Source: Pseudomonadota bacterium
GTDB lineage: Bacteria; Pseudomonadota; Gammaproteobacteria; Magnimaribacterales; D2472
DNA: 64,000 bases
Assembly: GCA_028344535.1 (NCBI GenBank)
Contig: JAOMBK010000003.1
Coordinates: 1 to 64,000, forward strand
Reading direction: 5' to 3'
Positions within the stretch are counted from its first letter, which is position 1; each line of letters opens with the position of its first letter. A model generated the notes under the pieces. It saw only the letters and a list, made by a program, of their open reading frames with translations. It searched no databases and was not told the origin of the DNA. Shown here piece by piece: positions 1-10,052 of the stretch. The translations under genes and the position numbers were made by a program.

Positions 1-1
1 T

Positions 2-613
2 GATGAGAGAAGGGCTAATCCTGGCGATGATTTTTTATCCACTTTAATACTCGCGGAAGATCAGGGATCAAAATTATCAAACTTAGAAATGTGTGCATTG
101 GTTGGGGCAGTTCTTGGAGCTGGCTCAGATACAGCGGTTGATCTGCACAGTTATCTAATTAAAAATTTATTACAACACCCTGAGGAATTTGAATCACTGA
201 AATCTGATCCAAGTCTTGTTCAGGGCGCCATATCTGAAACTTTAAGATATGAATCATCTGGCAAAACAGGTTTGGCAAGATATGCCTCAGAAGATTTAGA
301 GATTAATGGTAATCATGTAAAAAAAGGGCAAATGGTTCAGCTCATCACCAGCACGGCGGGCATGGACTCATCAATCTATAATGATCCTCGTAAGTTTAAT
401 ATTCAAAGAGATCACGACAAAAGCATATCTTTTGGCCAGGGACCACATTATTGCATTGGAGTTACATTGGTTCGCTCTCAAACTGAGGTCATGTTAAAAG
501 AGTTATTCAAACGATTTCCTAATCTTAGTCTTGGAGACAAAATTGTGTATGACTACAATCATCATAATGCAAGGCGAATGGATGTGATGACGGTAAACAC
601 CAATCTCGATTAA
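2..613 (+). CDS. Cytochrome P450, C-terminal part (5' truncated by window edge)
   Basis: Frame is open from base 2 (DERRANPGDDFLSTLILAEDQGSKLSNLEM...) into ORF 89..613; ETLRYES (ExxR helix K) and heme-binding FGQGPHYCIG. Confidence 0.93.
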   Translation, partial: DERRANPGDDFLSTLILAEDQGSKLSNLEMCALVGAVLGAGSDTAVDLHSYLIKNLLQHPEEFESLKSDPSLVQGAISETLRYESSGKTGLARYASEDLEINGNHVKKGQMVQLITSTAGMDSSIYNDPRKFNIQRDHDKSISFGQGPHYCIGVTLVRSQTEVMLKELFKRFPNLSLGDKIVYDYNHHNARRMDVMTVNTNLD

Positions 614-653
614 TCGCTTTGATTTAAGCGCGGATTCAATTATATAAAAATCA

Positions 654-890
654 ATGAATGTCTTCGAAGAAAGAGGGATTACGCACTTAGATTTACATGG
701 TGTTAAGCATCTAGATGTAGAGCCAGAGATCATCAATTTTATCTATCAATACCAGGATTTACTCCCATTGATTATTATTTGTGGCAACAGCAATAAAATG
801 ATAGATATTGTTTCTTCAACTCTCAATGCCTCAATGATCTCTTACTCATCACCAAGATTTGGAATCATCAGGATCGAGGGTATTGACTGA
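654..890 (+). CDS. Small Smr-domain-like protein (78 aa)
   Basis: HLDLHGVKHLDVEPEIINFIYQYQ...IIICGNSNKM resembles the Smr DLHG...hGxG pattern; follows the P450 on the same strand. Confidence 0.55.
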   Translation: MNVFEERGITHLDLHGVKHLDVEPEIINFIYQYQDLLPLIIICGNSNKMIDIVSSTLNASMISYSSPRFGIIRIEGID

Positions 891-1000
891 ATGTGATGAC
901 TTTTGCAAGTTTTTATTTGAATGAAATTCATCAAAGATGCAAATTTATGCCTTTTTTGCAATAATTAAGAACATTTACTTATTTTTAGTGGGGAAATTTT

Positions 1001-3181
1001 ATGAGTAACTTTAGATTTATTTTTATGGCATTGCCTTTGGCATTTGCGCTAAATATTAATGCTCAGTCTGTTGGGGTTCTTGAAGAGGTTGTTGTAACAG
1101 CCCAAAAGAAAGAAGAAAATCTTCAGGAAACGCCAATAGCAATCACTGCAATTACTGAGTCTACAATTGATGATTTGGATCTTGCCAACGTAGTAGACTT
1201 GGCTGGGATGGCGCCAAATGTTCATATAATTAATACTCCTTCAAATAATACAGCTGCCACCATTGCTATGCGTGGCGGAACCACAATCAACCCGGCAATT
1301 ACATGGGAACCTACGGTTGGGATGTATTTAGATGGTGTGTATTTAGGGAAAGGGCAAGGCTCAATTTTTGATGTTGTAGATTTAGAAAGAGTCGAAATTC
1401 TAAGAGGGCCTCAAGGTACTCTTTACGGCAGAAATACTCTCGGCGGTGCAATTAACTTAATTAGTAAAAAACCTTCTGGTGAGGGGATGTCAGCAAAAGT
1501 TACCATCGGAAACTATGGTTTAAAGCAAAGCCAACTTATAGCTGATTATGAGATTGGAGAAAATATTTTTACCAAAGTTGTCCTAAATTCTAAAAAAAGA
1601 GGTGGTTATGTAAATAATACCGATTCCCCATATCAAGCAGCCCAGGGTGTGGTCCCTAATACTGTTGCTGATCATTTTGAATTAGACACAATAGATTCAA
1701 AAGGTTACAAATTAACCCTTGCATATGAAGGTGATAAAACTAGCTTCAACCTATCTATTGATCAGACCGATCAAGATAATGTTCCTCCATTTGCACAATT
1801 AACCAATACTATTCCAAATTGGAGTACTGCATTTGGTGTTGGTGCCTCAGCTTTAACTGGCGGCTTAAAATTATGGCCTATTGAGATGTTTACCAATAGC
1901 TCGCGTCAAGGTATTGCTCATATTAATACTCCAACATATGAACTTTCAGTTGTTGAGGGAACCAGTTTGACCATTGCTCGTGATATGAGTCTTGGTACAT
2001 TAAAAGTTATTTGGTCGAAAAGAAAAACTGCCTGGGATGATAGGCTCGATCTTGATGGTGGACCTTTCCCCATTGCAGATACTGAAAGGCACACCAACTA
2101 TGATGCTGAGACACTTGAGGTTCAATTAAGTGGTTCCACAGACAACATGGAATATGTTTTTGGATATTACAGCCTTAAAGACAAAGCTTTCACAGCTAAC
2201 CCTCAATCATTCTTTGGTGGTGGTCAAGTTTTTGCTCAAAATTACTCAGGTAGCGGAGACTCCGAGGCATTTTTTGGTCAAATTACCTGGGCAATTGCTG
2301 ATAAGTGGGATTTAACCGTTGGTGCTAGAACAACAGAAGAGGATAAAGTTGGATTTAAAGAGTATGTTGGCATAATTGCTGCTAATGGAAGTGGAAGTTT
2401 TGACGACACCACAGGCACATTTATTCTTTCTCATGATTACAGTGAAAATACTAATCTTTATTTCAAGGTAGCTGATGGGTTTAAAGCTGGTGGATTTAAT
2501 GCAGAAAGCTCAAATCCATTTGCCGCAGCAACTCCGTATGCGCCTGAAACAATCTCATCAACTGAGTTTGGTTTAAAGGGTAAATATTTTAATAATAGAA
2601 TGATGATGAATGTTGCCTATTTTGATAATGAGCATGAGGATATGCAGATTTCATATTTTACTGCTAATGCTGCAGCAGCCTCAGAAGTTATTAATAACTC
2701 TGCAGACATATCAGGTCTTGAGATTGAAACAACAACCATTCTCAATGATTCAACAAGACTCATGGTTAACTTGAGTACTTTGGATTCTGAGTTTACTGGT
2801 AATAAGGTTGCCAGTGATGGATTCCTTCTTGAACAAGTGCCATATTCACCTGAGACAACTTTGTATGTATCTTTAGAAAAAGATTATGGTAACTATCGCG
2901 TGCGCTTGGATCACAGCAGAATAGGAGAGCATCCAACCTTCCCTTATAACTCAAAAGATCCTAGAGCTGCACTTACCAATCTAGCTTCTAGAGGAACTAC
3001 TGATTTTAGGCTTTTGACTGAGCCAATGGAAAATATGCAGCTAAATTTTTGGATTAAGAATCTAAATAATGATTATCATAGAATGAGTGCTATTCCATTT
3101 GGACCAGCTTTTGGTCAATTAACTTTGAGCTACTTTAATGCTCCAAGAACAATTGGCATGGATATACACTACAAATTCTAA
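1001..3181 (+). CDS. TonB-dependent outer membrane receptor
   Basis: Signal peptide, TonB box/plug EEVVVTAQKKEENLQETPIAITAI, RGPQGTLYGRNTLGGAIN, C-terminal beta-barrel ending in F. Confidence 0.95.
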   Translation: MSNFRFIFMALPLAFALNINAQSVGVLEEVVVTAQKKEENLQETPIAITAITESTIDDLDLANVVDLAGMAPNVHIINTPSNNTAATIAMRGGTTINPAITWEPTVGMYLDGVYLGKGQGSIFDVVDLERVEILRGPQGTLYGRNTLGGAINLISKKPSGEGMSAKVTIGNYGLKQSQLIADYEIGENIFTKVVLNSKKRGGYVNNTDSPYQAAQGVVPNTVADHFELDTIDSKGYKLTLAYEGDKTSFNLSIDQTDQDNVPPFAQLTNTIPNWSTAFGVGASALTGGLKLWPIEMFTNSSRQGIAHINTPTYELSVVEGTSLTIARDMSLGTLKVIWSKRKTAWDDRLDLDGGPFPIADTERHTNYDAETLEVQLSGSTDNMEYVFGYYSLKDKAFTANPQSFFGGGQVFAQNYSGSGDSEAFFGQITWAIADKWDLTVGARTTEEDKVGFKEYVGIIAANGSGSFDDTTGTFILSHDYSENTNLYFKVADGFKAGGFNAESSNPFAAATPYAPETISSTEFGLKGKYFNNRMMMNVAYFDNEHEDMQISYFTANAAAASEVINNSADISGLEIETTTILNDSTRLMVNLSTLDSEFTGNKVASDGFLLEQVPYSPETTLYVSLEKDYGNYRVRLDHSRIGEHPTFPYNSKDPRAALTNLASRGTTDFRLLTEPMENMQLNFWIKNLNNDYHRMSAIPFGPAFGQLTLSYFNAPRTIGMDIHYKF

Positions 3182-3197
3182 TATTAGAATATAATGA

Positions 3198-3227
3198 AAG
3201 CCTCGGTATTTCCCGAGGCTTTTTTTT
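3198..3227 (+). terminator. Rho-independent terminator after the TonB receptor
   Basis: AGCCTCGG-TATTTC-CCGAGGCT stem-loop followed by TTTTTTT. Confidence 0.93.
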
Positions 3228-3236
3228 GTAAAAATT

Positions 3237-4403
3237 ATGGATAATAATTGGGAAGACATTTTAAGGCTTGATGGCCAATTAACCGAAGAAGAAAGGATGA
3301 TTCGTGACAACGTTCGCGAGTATTGCAATAAATCCTTAATGCCTCGAATTTTAGATGCCAACAGGAATGAGACTTTTCATCCTGAAATCTATAAAGAAAT
3401 GGGTGAGCTTGGTATTCTGGGTGCCTCTATCAAAGGGTATGGGTGTGCCGGGGTTGGCTATGTCTCATACGGACTAATTACTCGTGAAATAGAGAGAGTG
3501 GACTCGAGTTATCGTTCTGCATTTAGCGTTCAATCTTCATTGGCAATGTATGCCATTTATCAGTTTGGATCAGAGGAACAGAAAGAAGATTTATTGCCAC
3601 AGATGGCTGCTGGAAATTTAATTGGATGTTTTGGCCTAACTGAGCCTGATGCTGGTTCTGATCCTGGCAGTATGGCCTCAAATGCAAAAAAAGTTGAAGG
3701 AGGCTATAAATTAAATGGGTCCAAGACATGGATAACAAACGCACCCGTGGCTGATGTCTTCGTGATATGGGCAAAAGATGAGCAGGGTGTATTAAGAGGT
3801 TTCATAGCTAGAAAAGACTTTAAAGGTCTAGATACAAAGGTGCTAGAAGGCAAGTTTGCACTCAGAGCATCAATTACTGGTCAAATTTTTATGTCTGATG
3901 TCTTTATTCCAGATGACCATGTTCTTCCATTAGCACAAAGTTTTAGAGGCCCATTTTCTTGTTTAAACATGGCGAGATATGGCATTGCATGGGGCGCTAT
4001 GGGTGCGGCTGAATTTTGTTGGCATGCTGCTCGTCAATATACGCTAGATAGAACTCAGTTCGGTACACCTCTTGCTGCAAAACAATTGGTTCAAAAAAAA
4101 TTAGCGGATATGCAAACAGAAATTACATTAGGCTTGCAAGCAGCCTTGCGAGTAGGAAGACTAATTGACGATGAGCAAATGATTCCAGAGATGATATCTC
4201 TTATTAAGCGAAACAACTGTGGCAAGGCTTTAGAGGTTGCCAGAATGGCGCGAGACATGCATGGTGGTAACGGAGTAATTGATGAATACCATGTCGTCAG
4301 ACACTCAATGAATTTAGAAGCAGTAAACACCTACGAAGGCACCCATGATATACATGCTTTAATTCTTGGTAATCTTCAGACAAATATAGCAGCTTTCGAG
4401 TAA
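3237..4403 (+). CDS. gcdH: Acyl-CoA dehydrogenase, glutaryl-CoA dehydrogenase type
   Basis: [76 protein letters not shown], typical of GCDH. Confidence 0.9.
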   Translation: MDNNWEDILRLDGQLTEEERMIRDNVREYCNKSLMPRILDANRNETFHPEIYKEMGELGILGASIKGYGCAGVGYVSYGLITREIERVDSSYRSAFSVQSSLAMYAIYQFGSEEQKEDLLPQMAAGNLIGCFGLTEPDAGSDPGSMASNAKKVEGGYKLNGSKTWITNAPVADVFVIWAKDEQGVLRGFIARKDFKGLDTKVLEGKFALRASITGQIFMSDVFIPDDHVLPLAQSFRGPFSCLNMARYGIAWGAMGAAEFCWHAARQYTLDRTQFGTPLAAKQLVQKKLADMQTEITLGLQAALRVGRLIDDEQMIPEMISLIKRNNCGKALEVARMARDMHGGNGVIDEYHVVRHSMNLEAVNTYEGTHDIHALILGNLQTNIAAFE

Positions 4404-4408
4404 TGCTT

Positions 4409-4430
4409 AATGTCAAGTAAACTTGACATT
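4409..4430. repeat. Perfect 10-bp inverted repeat AATGTCAAGT-AA-ACTTGACATT
   Basis: Read directly; contains a TTGACA hexamer (4423-4428) with a possible -10 TACCAT 17 nt downstream. Confidence 0.8.
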
Positions 4431-4460
4431 TAATTTATCTATACATACCATTAAAAATCC

Positions 4461-4919
4461 ATGAGCTCTGAAAAATATACTTTAAAACAAGCTAAAACAG
4501 CAAAACGAATTATTAAGTACTTTGCTAAATTTCAGGCTAGTATTTTTTTAATAAGCAAAGGAAAACTGTGGAATAAGTGGCCAGGAGGTTTTCCAATCAT
4601 GGTTGTAGAAACCAAGGGTGCAAAGTCTAATAAAATAAGAAACATACCCCTGATCTATGTGCATCAAGAAGGTATGCCAATATTGGTTGCCTCTTTAGGA
4701 GGGATGCCAAAGAACCCTAATTGGTATTACAACGTTAAGGCGCATCCAACAGTTAAGATCTCAACGATTGAAGGGCATGGGAACTATTTAGCAGAAGAGG
4801 TGTCTAAAGAAAAAAAGGATGAGTTATGGCCATTAATTTGTTCATTTTATCCCGACTATGAAACTTATCAGAGTAACACCGCCCGAGAGATACCTGTATT
4901 TTTGTGTAAACCAGCATGA
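4461..4919 (+). CDS. Nitroreductase/deazaflavin (F420)-dependent oxidoreductase family (Ddn/DUF385-like)
   Basis: FPIMVVETKGAKSNKIRNIPLIYV...GGMPKNPNWYYNVKAHPTVKI is characteristic of the Ddn/FDOR split-barrel family. Confidence 0.82.
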   Translation: MSSEKYTLKQAKTAKRIIKYFAKFQASIFLISKGKLWNKWPGGFPIMVVETKGAKSNKIRNIPLIYVHQEGMPILVASLGGMPKNPNWYYNVKAHPTVKISTIEGHGNYLAEEVSKEKKDELWPLICSFYPDYETYQSNTAREIPVFLCKPA

Positions 4920-5605
4920 ATGTTATAGACGTTAAAAATATTACCAAACATTATTTGCTTGGCACGCAAACAGTAGAGGCCCTAAGAGGCGTGAGCTTTG
5001 GTATAGAGCAAGGTGAATTTATAGCAATTATGGGTCCCTCAGGATCTGGTAAATCTACGCTCATGAATATTATTGGATGTCTAGATAGCCCGACAGATGG
5101 AACATATCACCTGAACAACCAAGAAGTCAGCACTTTAGAGGGGGATGAGCTGGCAGGCATACGAAATAAAGAGATAGGTTTTGTTTTTCAAAATTTTCAT
5201 CTATTGGCACGTAACAGTGCGCTTGATAATGTTATGTTGCCCTTAAAATATGCTGGAGTTGATAAGGCAGATCAACTTAAAAGAGGTAAGGATGCTCTCT
5301 CTCAAGTTGGGCTTGATTCAAGAATGGATCATCAGCCATCTGAACTGTCAGGAGGGCAGCAGCAAAGAGTTGCTATAGCTAGAGCTTTAGTGAATAACCC
5401 GTCTATTTTATTTGCCGATGAGCCAACTGGAAACTTAGACAGTCAAACGGGGCACGATGTCATGCAACTTTTTCATAATCTGCATCAGCAAGGCCAAACA
5501 ATTATTTTAATTACTCACGAGAATGAGGTAGCTGCAGAAGCACAAAGAACAATATTTATTAAGGATGGTTTGATAGAATCAGACATTAGAAAGGAAAAAC
5601 TATGA
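4916..5605 (+). CDS. ABC transporter ATP-binding protein (MacB/LolD-type)
   Basis: Walker A GPSGSGKST, signature LSGGQQQRVAIARAL, Walker B ILFADEPTGNLD. Confidence 0.95.
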   Translation: MNVIDVKNITKHYLLGTQTVEALRGVSFGIEQGEFIAIMGPSGSGKSTLMNIIGCLDSPTDGTYHLNNQEVSTLEGDELAGIRNKEIGFVFQNFHLLARNSALDNVMLPLKYAGVDKADQLKRGKDALSQVGLDSRMDHQPSELSGGQQQRVAIARALVNNPSILFADEPTGNLDSQTGHDVMQLFHNLHQQGQTIILITHENEVAAEAQRTIFIKDGLIESDIRKEKL

Positions 5606-6798
5606 ATAGCTCAATCATTAAAACGTTCAGCATCATTTTATCAGCGGTATTAGTTGTAAGTTGCGGTGGCGGCAAAGAGGAAGAGGAATTTAAATTCTAT
5701 GCTCTAAAAGAAGCAGCATCTCAGCAGCTAGAACTTACTGTTGAGGCGTCTGGCACTGTTGAGGCTATCTCTTCTATTGAGATTAAATCAAAAGCATCTG
5801 GACAAATTCTTTTTTTAGGAGCCGAAATTGGAGATTATGTAGATGAGGGAGTGGTTCTTGCAAGAATAGATCAAAGAACACCAACAAACACTCTTGCTCA
5901 AGCTAACGCAGATCTCGAGGTTGCTAAAGTTCGTTTAAGCAATGCCCAGAATCAATTTGAGCGCTCCAAAAGATTGCATGATGAAGGTAATATTTCTGAT
6001 AAATCATTTGAGGATGCTCAAGAATCATTCTCCTCAGCAAGAGCTCAGTTAGTAAGAGCAGAAGTATTTTTAGAAAATGCTCGAATAGCTTTAGATGATA
6101 CAAGTGTAAGATCGCCAATTGCTGGAACTGTGATCAGCAGACCTGCTGAAGTAGGGCAAGTGATCACCTCACCAACCTCTGCTGTGGGTGGCGGGACATT
6201 ATTAATGGAAATGGCAGATCTTAATAAAGTTCGGGTTAGAGCATTAATCGATGAGATAGATATTGGCAAGATTACTATTGGTCAAGAAGTTACATTAAAG
6301 GTTTCAGCGTATAGAGACAAAAAATTTGTAGGAGTTGTTTCCAAGATCGAACCTATGTCAAAAATTGATCAAAATGTTACGACATTTCCAGTGCTAATAG
6401 ATATCGAGAATCAAGATAATTTATTACTTATAGGAATGAACACTGATGTTGAGATTGAAATTTTAAATGAAGAAGTGGCTTTAGCATTACCAGCAGGTTC
6501 TTTGAGAACGCGCAAAGATATACGTTCTGTTGCTCCATTACTTGGTATTAAAGAAGATGAGCTAAATAATTTTTTAACCAAAAGAGTTGAAGGTGAAAAT
6601 TTTGATGCCTACATAGTTCTTAAAAAAACTAAGAAGGGGGCAATACCTACTTGGGTAAAAGTTGGAAAAACTGATCTTAATTATGTTGAGGTCAAACAAG
6701 GTATAGAGTATGACGAGGTTGTATATGTTTTGCCTAGTGAAGGCCTCATTAAATATCAACAAAAATTTTCTGAAAGAGTAAAAGGTAGGTTCGGTTAA
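5602..6798 (+). CDS. Periplasmic adaptor (HlyD/MacA family) with lipobox
   Basis: Lipobox-like VVSCGGG; VEASGTVEAISSIEIKSKASGQI biotinyl-lipoyl-like domain; between the ATPase and the permease. Confidence 0.9.
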   Translation: MNSSIIKTFSIILSAVLVVSCGGGKEEEEFKFYALKEAASQQLELTVEASGTVEAISSIEIKSKASGQILFLGAEIGDYVDEGVVLARIDQRTPTNTLAQANADLEVAKVRLSNAQNQFERSKRLHDEGNISDKSFEDAQESFSSARAQLVRAEVFLENARIALDDTSVRSPIAGTVISRPAEVGQVITSPTSAVGGGTLLMEMADLNKVRVRALIDEIDIGKITIGQEVTLKVSAYRDKKFVGVVSKIEPMSKIDQNVTTFPVLIDIENQDNLLLIGMNTDVEIEILNEEVALALPAGSLRTRKDIRSVAPLLGIKEDELNNFLTKRVEGENFDAYIVLKKTKKGAIPTWVKVGKTDLNYVEVKQGIEYDEVVYVLPSEGLIKYQQKFSERVKGRFG

Positions 6799-6801
6799 CT
6801 T

Positions 6802-8007
6802 ATGGTGTTACAAGAATCAATTTCTACCGCAGTAGATTCTATTAGAGCTAATTTACTGAGGTCCCTTTTAACAACCATTGCGATTGTTATAGGCACAGCT
6901 TCAGTGATTGCCATGGTGGGGATTGGGTCAAGCGCTCAAAGAGCAATTGACGATTCAATTACTAATTTATCTGCACGAACATTATCTGTATACCCATCGC
7001 GTGGCAGGGGTAGTCAAAAAATTAGTGCAGCACCCCTTTCAATCTCTGATGCGGACGCATTAATCAAAGACAAAGAAATAAACTGGAGAGTATCCCCAGA
7101 AATTAGAGGCAGCAAATCCTTAAAATATAAAAATGAAAGCATTAGCATCTCTGTTATTGGCGCCAGAGAAAGTTATTTGAGTATTCTAGGCTATGAAATT
7201 GACCAAGGTGCCTTTTTTACCGAAAGAGATGATCTGGCTAGAAAAAGAGTTGCAATCATTGGTTCAAGTGTAGGTACTGAGCTCAAAACATCTTCAAAGG
7301 CTTTGGTGGGAGAAGATATCGATTTAGGTGGTGTGACTTTCAAGATTATAGGTGTTACTAAATCGGAGGGATCCTCAGGTTGGTCTAATCCTGATGAACA
7401 AATTTATATACCATTGTTAACAGCATCAGATAGAGTGTTTGGTAGAGATAGAGTGGATTCAATTCGCGTTGAAGTACCGAATACTTATACGCCTGAAGAA
7501 GCCATGATTTCTATTGAAAGAGTTCTTCGAAGAGAGCATGACATAGGTCCAGGGGAAGAAAATAACTTCAGAATCAATGACTGGTCACAGTTCACTGATT
7601 TGCAAAAACAGGCCACTGCAATTTTTTCAGCTTTATTAATTGGCATTGCTGGCATCAGCCTGATGGTTGGTGGCATTGGGGTGATGAATATTATGCTAGT
7701 GTCTGTAACCGAAAGAACAAGAGAAATAGGCCTAAGAAAAGCTTTAGGAGCAACTCAGCAGGCAATACTTTTGCAGTTTATTATTGAAGCTGTAACTCTT
7801 TGTATTATCGGTGGCATCATCGGCGTCATTTTTGGCTCCAGTTTATATTTCTTAGTAACAGTCTTTCAAGATTGGGTCTTCACCATACCTTTTTCAGCGA
7901 TATTGGGCTCTGTCATGTTTTCAGCATGTGTTGGGTTATTTTTTGGTATTTGGCCTGCAAGGAAAGCAGCTCAATTAGAGCCAGCTGTAGCCTTAAGATA
8001 CGAATAA
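6802..8007 (+). CDS. ABC transporter permease (MacB/FtsX family)
   Basis: N-terminal TM LLTTIAIVIGTASVIAMVGIGSSAQ, MacB periplasmic domain, GGIGVMNIMLVSVTERTREIGLRKALGA. Confidence 0.95.
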   Translation: MVLQESISTAVDSIRANLLRSLLTTIAIVIGTASVIAMVGIGSSAQRAIDDSITNLSARTLSVYPSRGRGSQKISAAPLSISDADALIKDKEINWRVSPEIRGSKSLKYKNESISISVIGARESYLSILGYEIDQGAFFTERDDLARKRVAIIGSSVGTELKTSSKALVGEDIDLGGVTFKIIGVTKSEGSSGWSNPDEQIYIPLLTASDRVFGRDRVDSIRVEVPNTYTPEEAMISIERVLRREHDIGPGEENNFRINDWSQFTDLQKQATAIFSALLIGIAGISLMVGGIGVMNIMLVSVTERTREIGLRKALGATQQAILLQFIIEAVTLCIIGGIIGVIFGSSLYFLVTVFQDWVFTIPFSAILGSVMFSACVGLFFGIWPARKAAQLEPAVALRYE

Positions 8008-8010
8008 TCC

Positions 8011-9105
8011 ATGAGAATCATTCAACTGCTACCCGAACTCAAAGTCGGTGGTGTTGAGCGCGGCACAGTAGATCTTTCTGATCATCTTATAAAACTAGGT
8101 CATGATTCTGCCGTCATTTCTGCGGGAGGACAACTGGTAGATTTATTGAATGAACATGGCGCTAAGCATTATGAACTTCCTATATCAAAGAAAAATATAA
8201 GAGCCTTATCGCAAATAAGTAATTTAAAAAAAATTTATTTAGAGTTTCAGCCCGACATAGTTCACGTCCGATCAAGATTTCCAGCATGGATAAATTACTT
8301 TGCCCTAAAAAATTTTCAGGGCAAAAAACCTATTGTCATCTCTACATTTCATGGCTTATACAGCAAACCTTTTTACAGTAAATCTATGTCTTATGCAGAT
8401 GAGATTATTGCTATTTCTAAAACGGTTCAAGACTATGTTCAGGAAAACTATTTGGTCAATAAATCTAATCTACATTTGATTTATCGTGGATGTGACCTGC
8501 AAGAATTTAATACCACAGCACCAAGTCAAGAATGGCAAGAAGCATGGTTTAAGGAGTTTCCACAGACTAAAAATAAAACTATTCTTAATCTTCCTGGCAG
8601 AATAACGAGCTGGAAAGGTATTGAGAGCTTTATTGATCTTTTTTCTTATGTAGATACATCAAGGTTTCATGGCATTATTCCAGGACCCATTGCTGACAAT
8701 AAAAGAAACTATTTTAATTCTTTAAACAAACTGATTAGGCAAAAACACCTCTCTGAACATATTACTTTTTGTGGCGCTCGATCAGATATTGCCAATGTCT
8801 ATAAAATTTCAGATGTTGTCATGAACCTATCATCCAAACCTGAACCATTTGGCAGAACAATCATTGAAGCAGCTGCCTGTGGGAGTCATGTCATGGGTTG
8901 GGATAGAGGTGGTGTTAAGGAATCTATTAATGCTATTAATCCTGTTGGCTTGGTAAAGTATGGAAAGGTAGATAGGCTTGCAAAACAAATCGATCAAGTT
9001 TTAGCAACTTCACCACCCGAATCTATACCCGATCAATTTACAAAAGAGTGCTTAGTCAATGCAACGATAAATATTTATCAGTTGGCTCTAAGCAAAGCCT
9101 CATAA
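8011..9105 (+). CDS. Glycosyltransferase (GT4-like)
   Basis: LPELKVGGVERGTVDLSDHLIKLGHD; E-x7-E region EPFGRTIIEAAACGSHVMGWDRGGVKE. Confidence 0.9.
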   Translation: MRIIQLLPELKVGGVERGTVDLSDHLIKLGHDSAVISAGGQLVDLLNEHGAKHYELPISKKNIRALSQISNLKKIYLEFQPDIVHVRSRFPAWINYFALKNFQGKKPIVISTFHGLYSKPFYSKSMSYADEIIAISKTVQDYVQENYLVNKSNLHLIYRGCDLQEFNTTAPSQEWQEAWFKEFPQTKNKTILNLPGRITSWKGIESFIDLFSYVDTSRFHGIIPGPIADNKRNYFNSLNKLIRQKHLSEHITFCGARSDIANVYKISDVVMNLSSKPEPFGRTIIEAAACGSHVMGWDRGGVKESINAINPVGLVKYGKVDRLAKQIDQVLATSPPESIPDQFTKECLVNATINIYQLALSKAS

Positions 9106-10052
9106 ATTTCTTTTGTTTTCTTGGCAGCACTGGTAATTGAGTAATTCTCAATTAGAGCTGCCTTTATTCCTTCCATGTTTAATTGAGCTAACAAAGGGAC
9201 CATTTCTTCCAGTAAAGCTTGTAAGCTTTCTTGATTGCCAGGCTCAGACAAGCATTCGCTAGTAATTAAATCAGGAATTATTCCCACTTTAGATCCAAGA
9301 ACTGGTATTTCATGATTAATGGCCTCCAACACAACCCTTGGGCCTCCCTCTCTATGGCTGGATACAATCAGCCCACTGGTAGTTTTATATTTTTCCTCAA
9401 TGGAGCTGTAATCACAATTCGTTACAATTTTAATCCGATCAGACAGATTTAAGTTATGGATGAGTTGATGAAGGTTTTGTTCTTCAGGACCGGAGCCAAT
9501 AATTTCAAGATCTTCCTGAATATTAATCCAGCTTTTGATCAGCTGATTAAAGCCTTTAACTGGTTCTAGTCTGCCAATGGCAATTATGGGTCCGGTGCGT
9601 GAAGATCGTTCTCCTGCATGCGATGGATTGAACCAATTAGGGATATAGGTGCCCTTAGGGATATTTTCAATAAGCAACTTATTAACGCCTATTACAGCAT
9701 CAAGATTGGTGAATGCATTATTATTTTTTTTATGACCATGGATTGTCGACACGACTTTAATATTGCTAAAAATTTTTACTCCTTTGCCAATGGTGCTGGC
9801 TTTGGCGCCATGGCAATGCAAAATAGAGACATTGTTTTGATTGAGAAACTTAATTAATTTGTATGTGTTGAGTGGAGAATATCTTGAGCCTATGTCTAAT
9901 GATTGAGTTTTCATTCGACCCATATGATGGTGGATAGATTCATCGCAGATAATTACTTGATCCGATACATCAGACATGAATGAGGACAGTTCATATACAT
10001 GTTGTTCAATCCCCGCAAAGATTTGACTTGATACCAAATGAGCAATTTTCAT
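9078..10052 (-). CDS. Glycosyltransferase family 4-like
   Basis: AHLVSSQIFAGIEQHVYELSSFM; AIGRLEPVKGFNQLIKSW; SSHREGGPRVVLEAINHEIPVLGSKVG. Confidence 0.9.
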   Translation of the reverse strand: MKIAHLVSSQIFAGIEQHVYELSSFMSDVSDQVIICDESIHHHMGRMKTQSLDIGSRYSPLNTYKLIKFLNQNNVSILHCHGAKASTIGKGVKIFSNIKVVSTIHGHKKNNNAFTNLDAVIGVNKLLIENIPKGTYIPNWFNPSHAGERSSRTGPIIAIGRLEPVKGFNQLIKSWINIQEDLEIIGSGPEEQNLHQLIHNLNLSDRIKIVTNCDYSSIEEKYKTTSGLIVSSHREGGPRVVLEAINHEIPVLGSKVGIIPDLITSECLSEPGNQESLQALLEEMVPLLAQLNMEGIKAALIENYSITSAAKKTKEIYEALLRAN

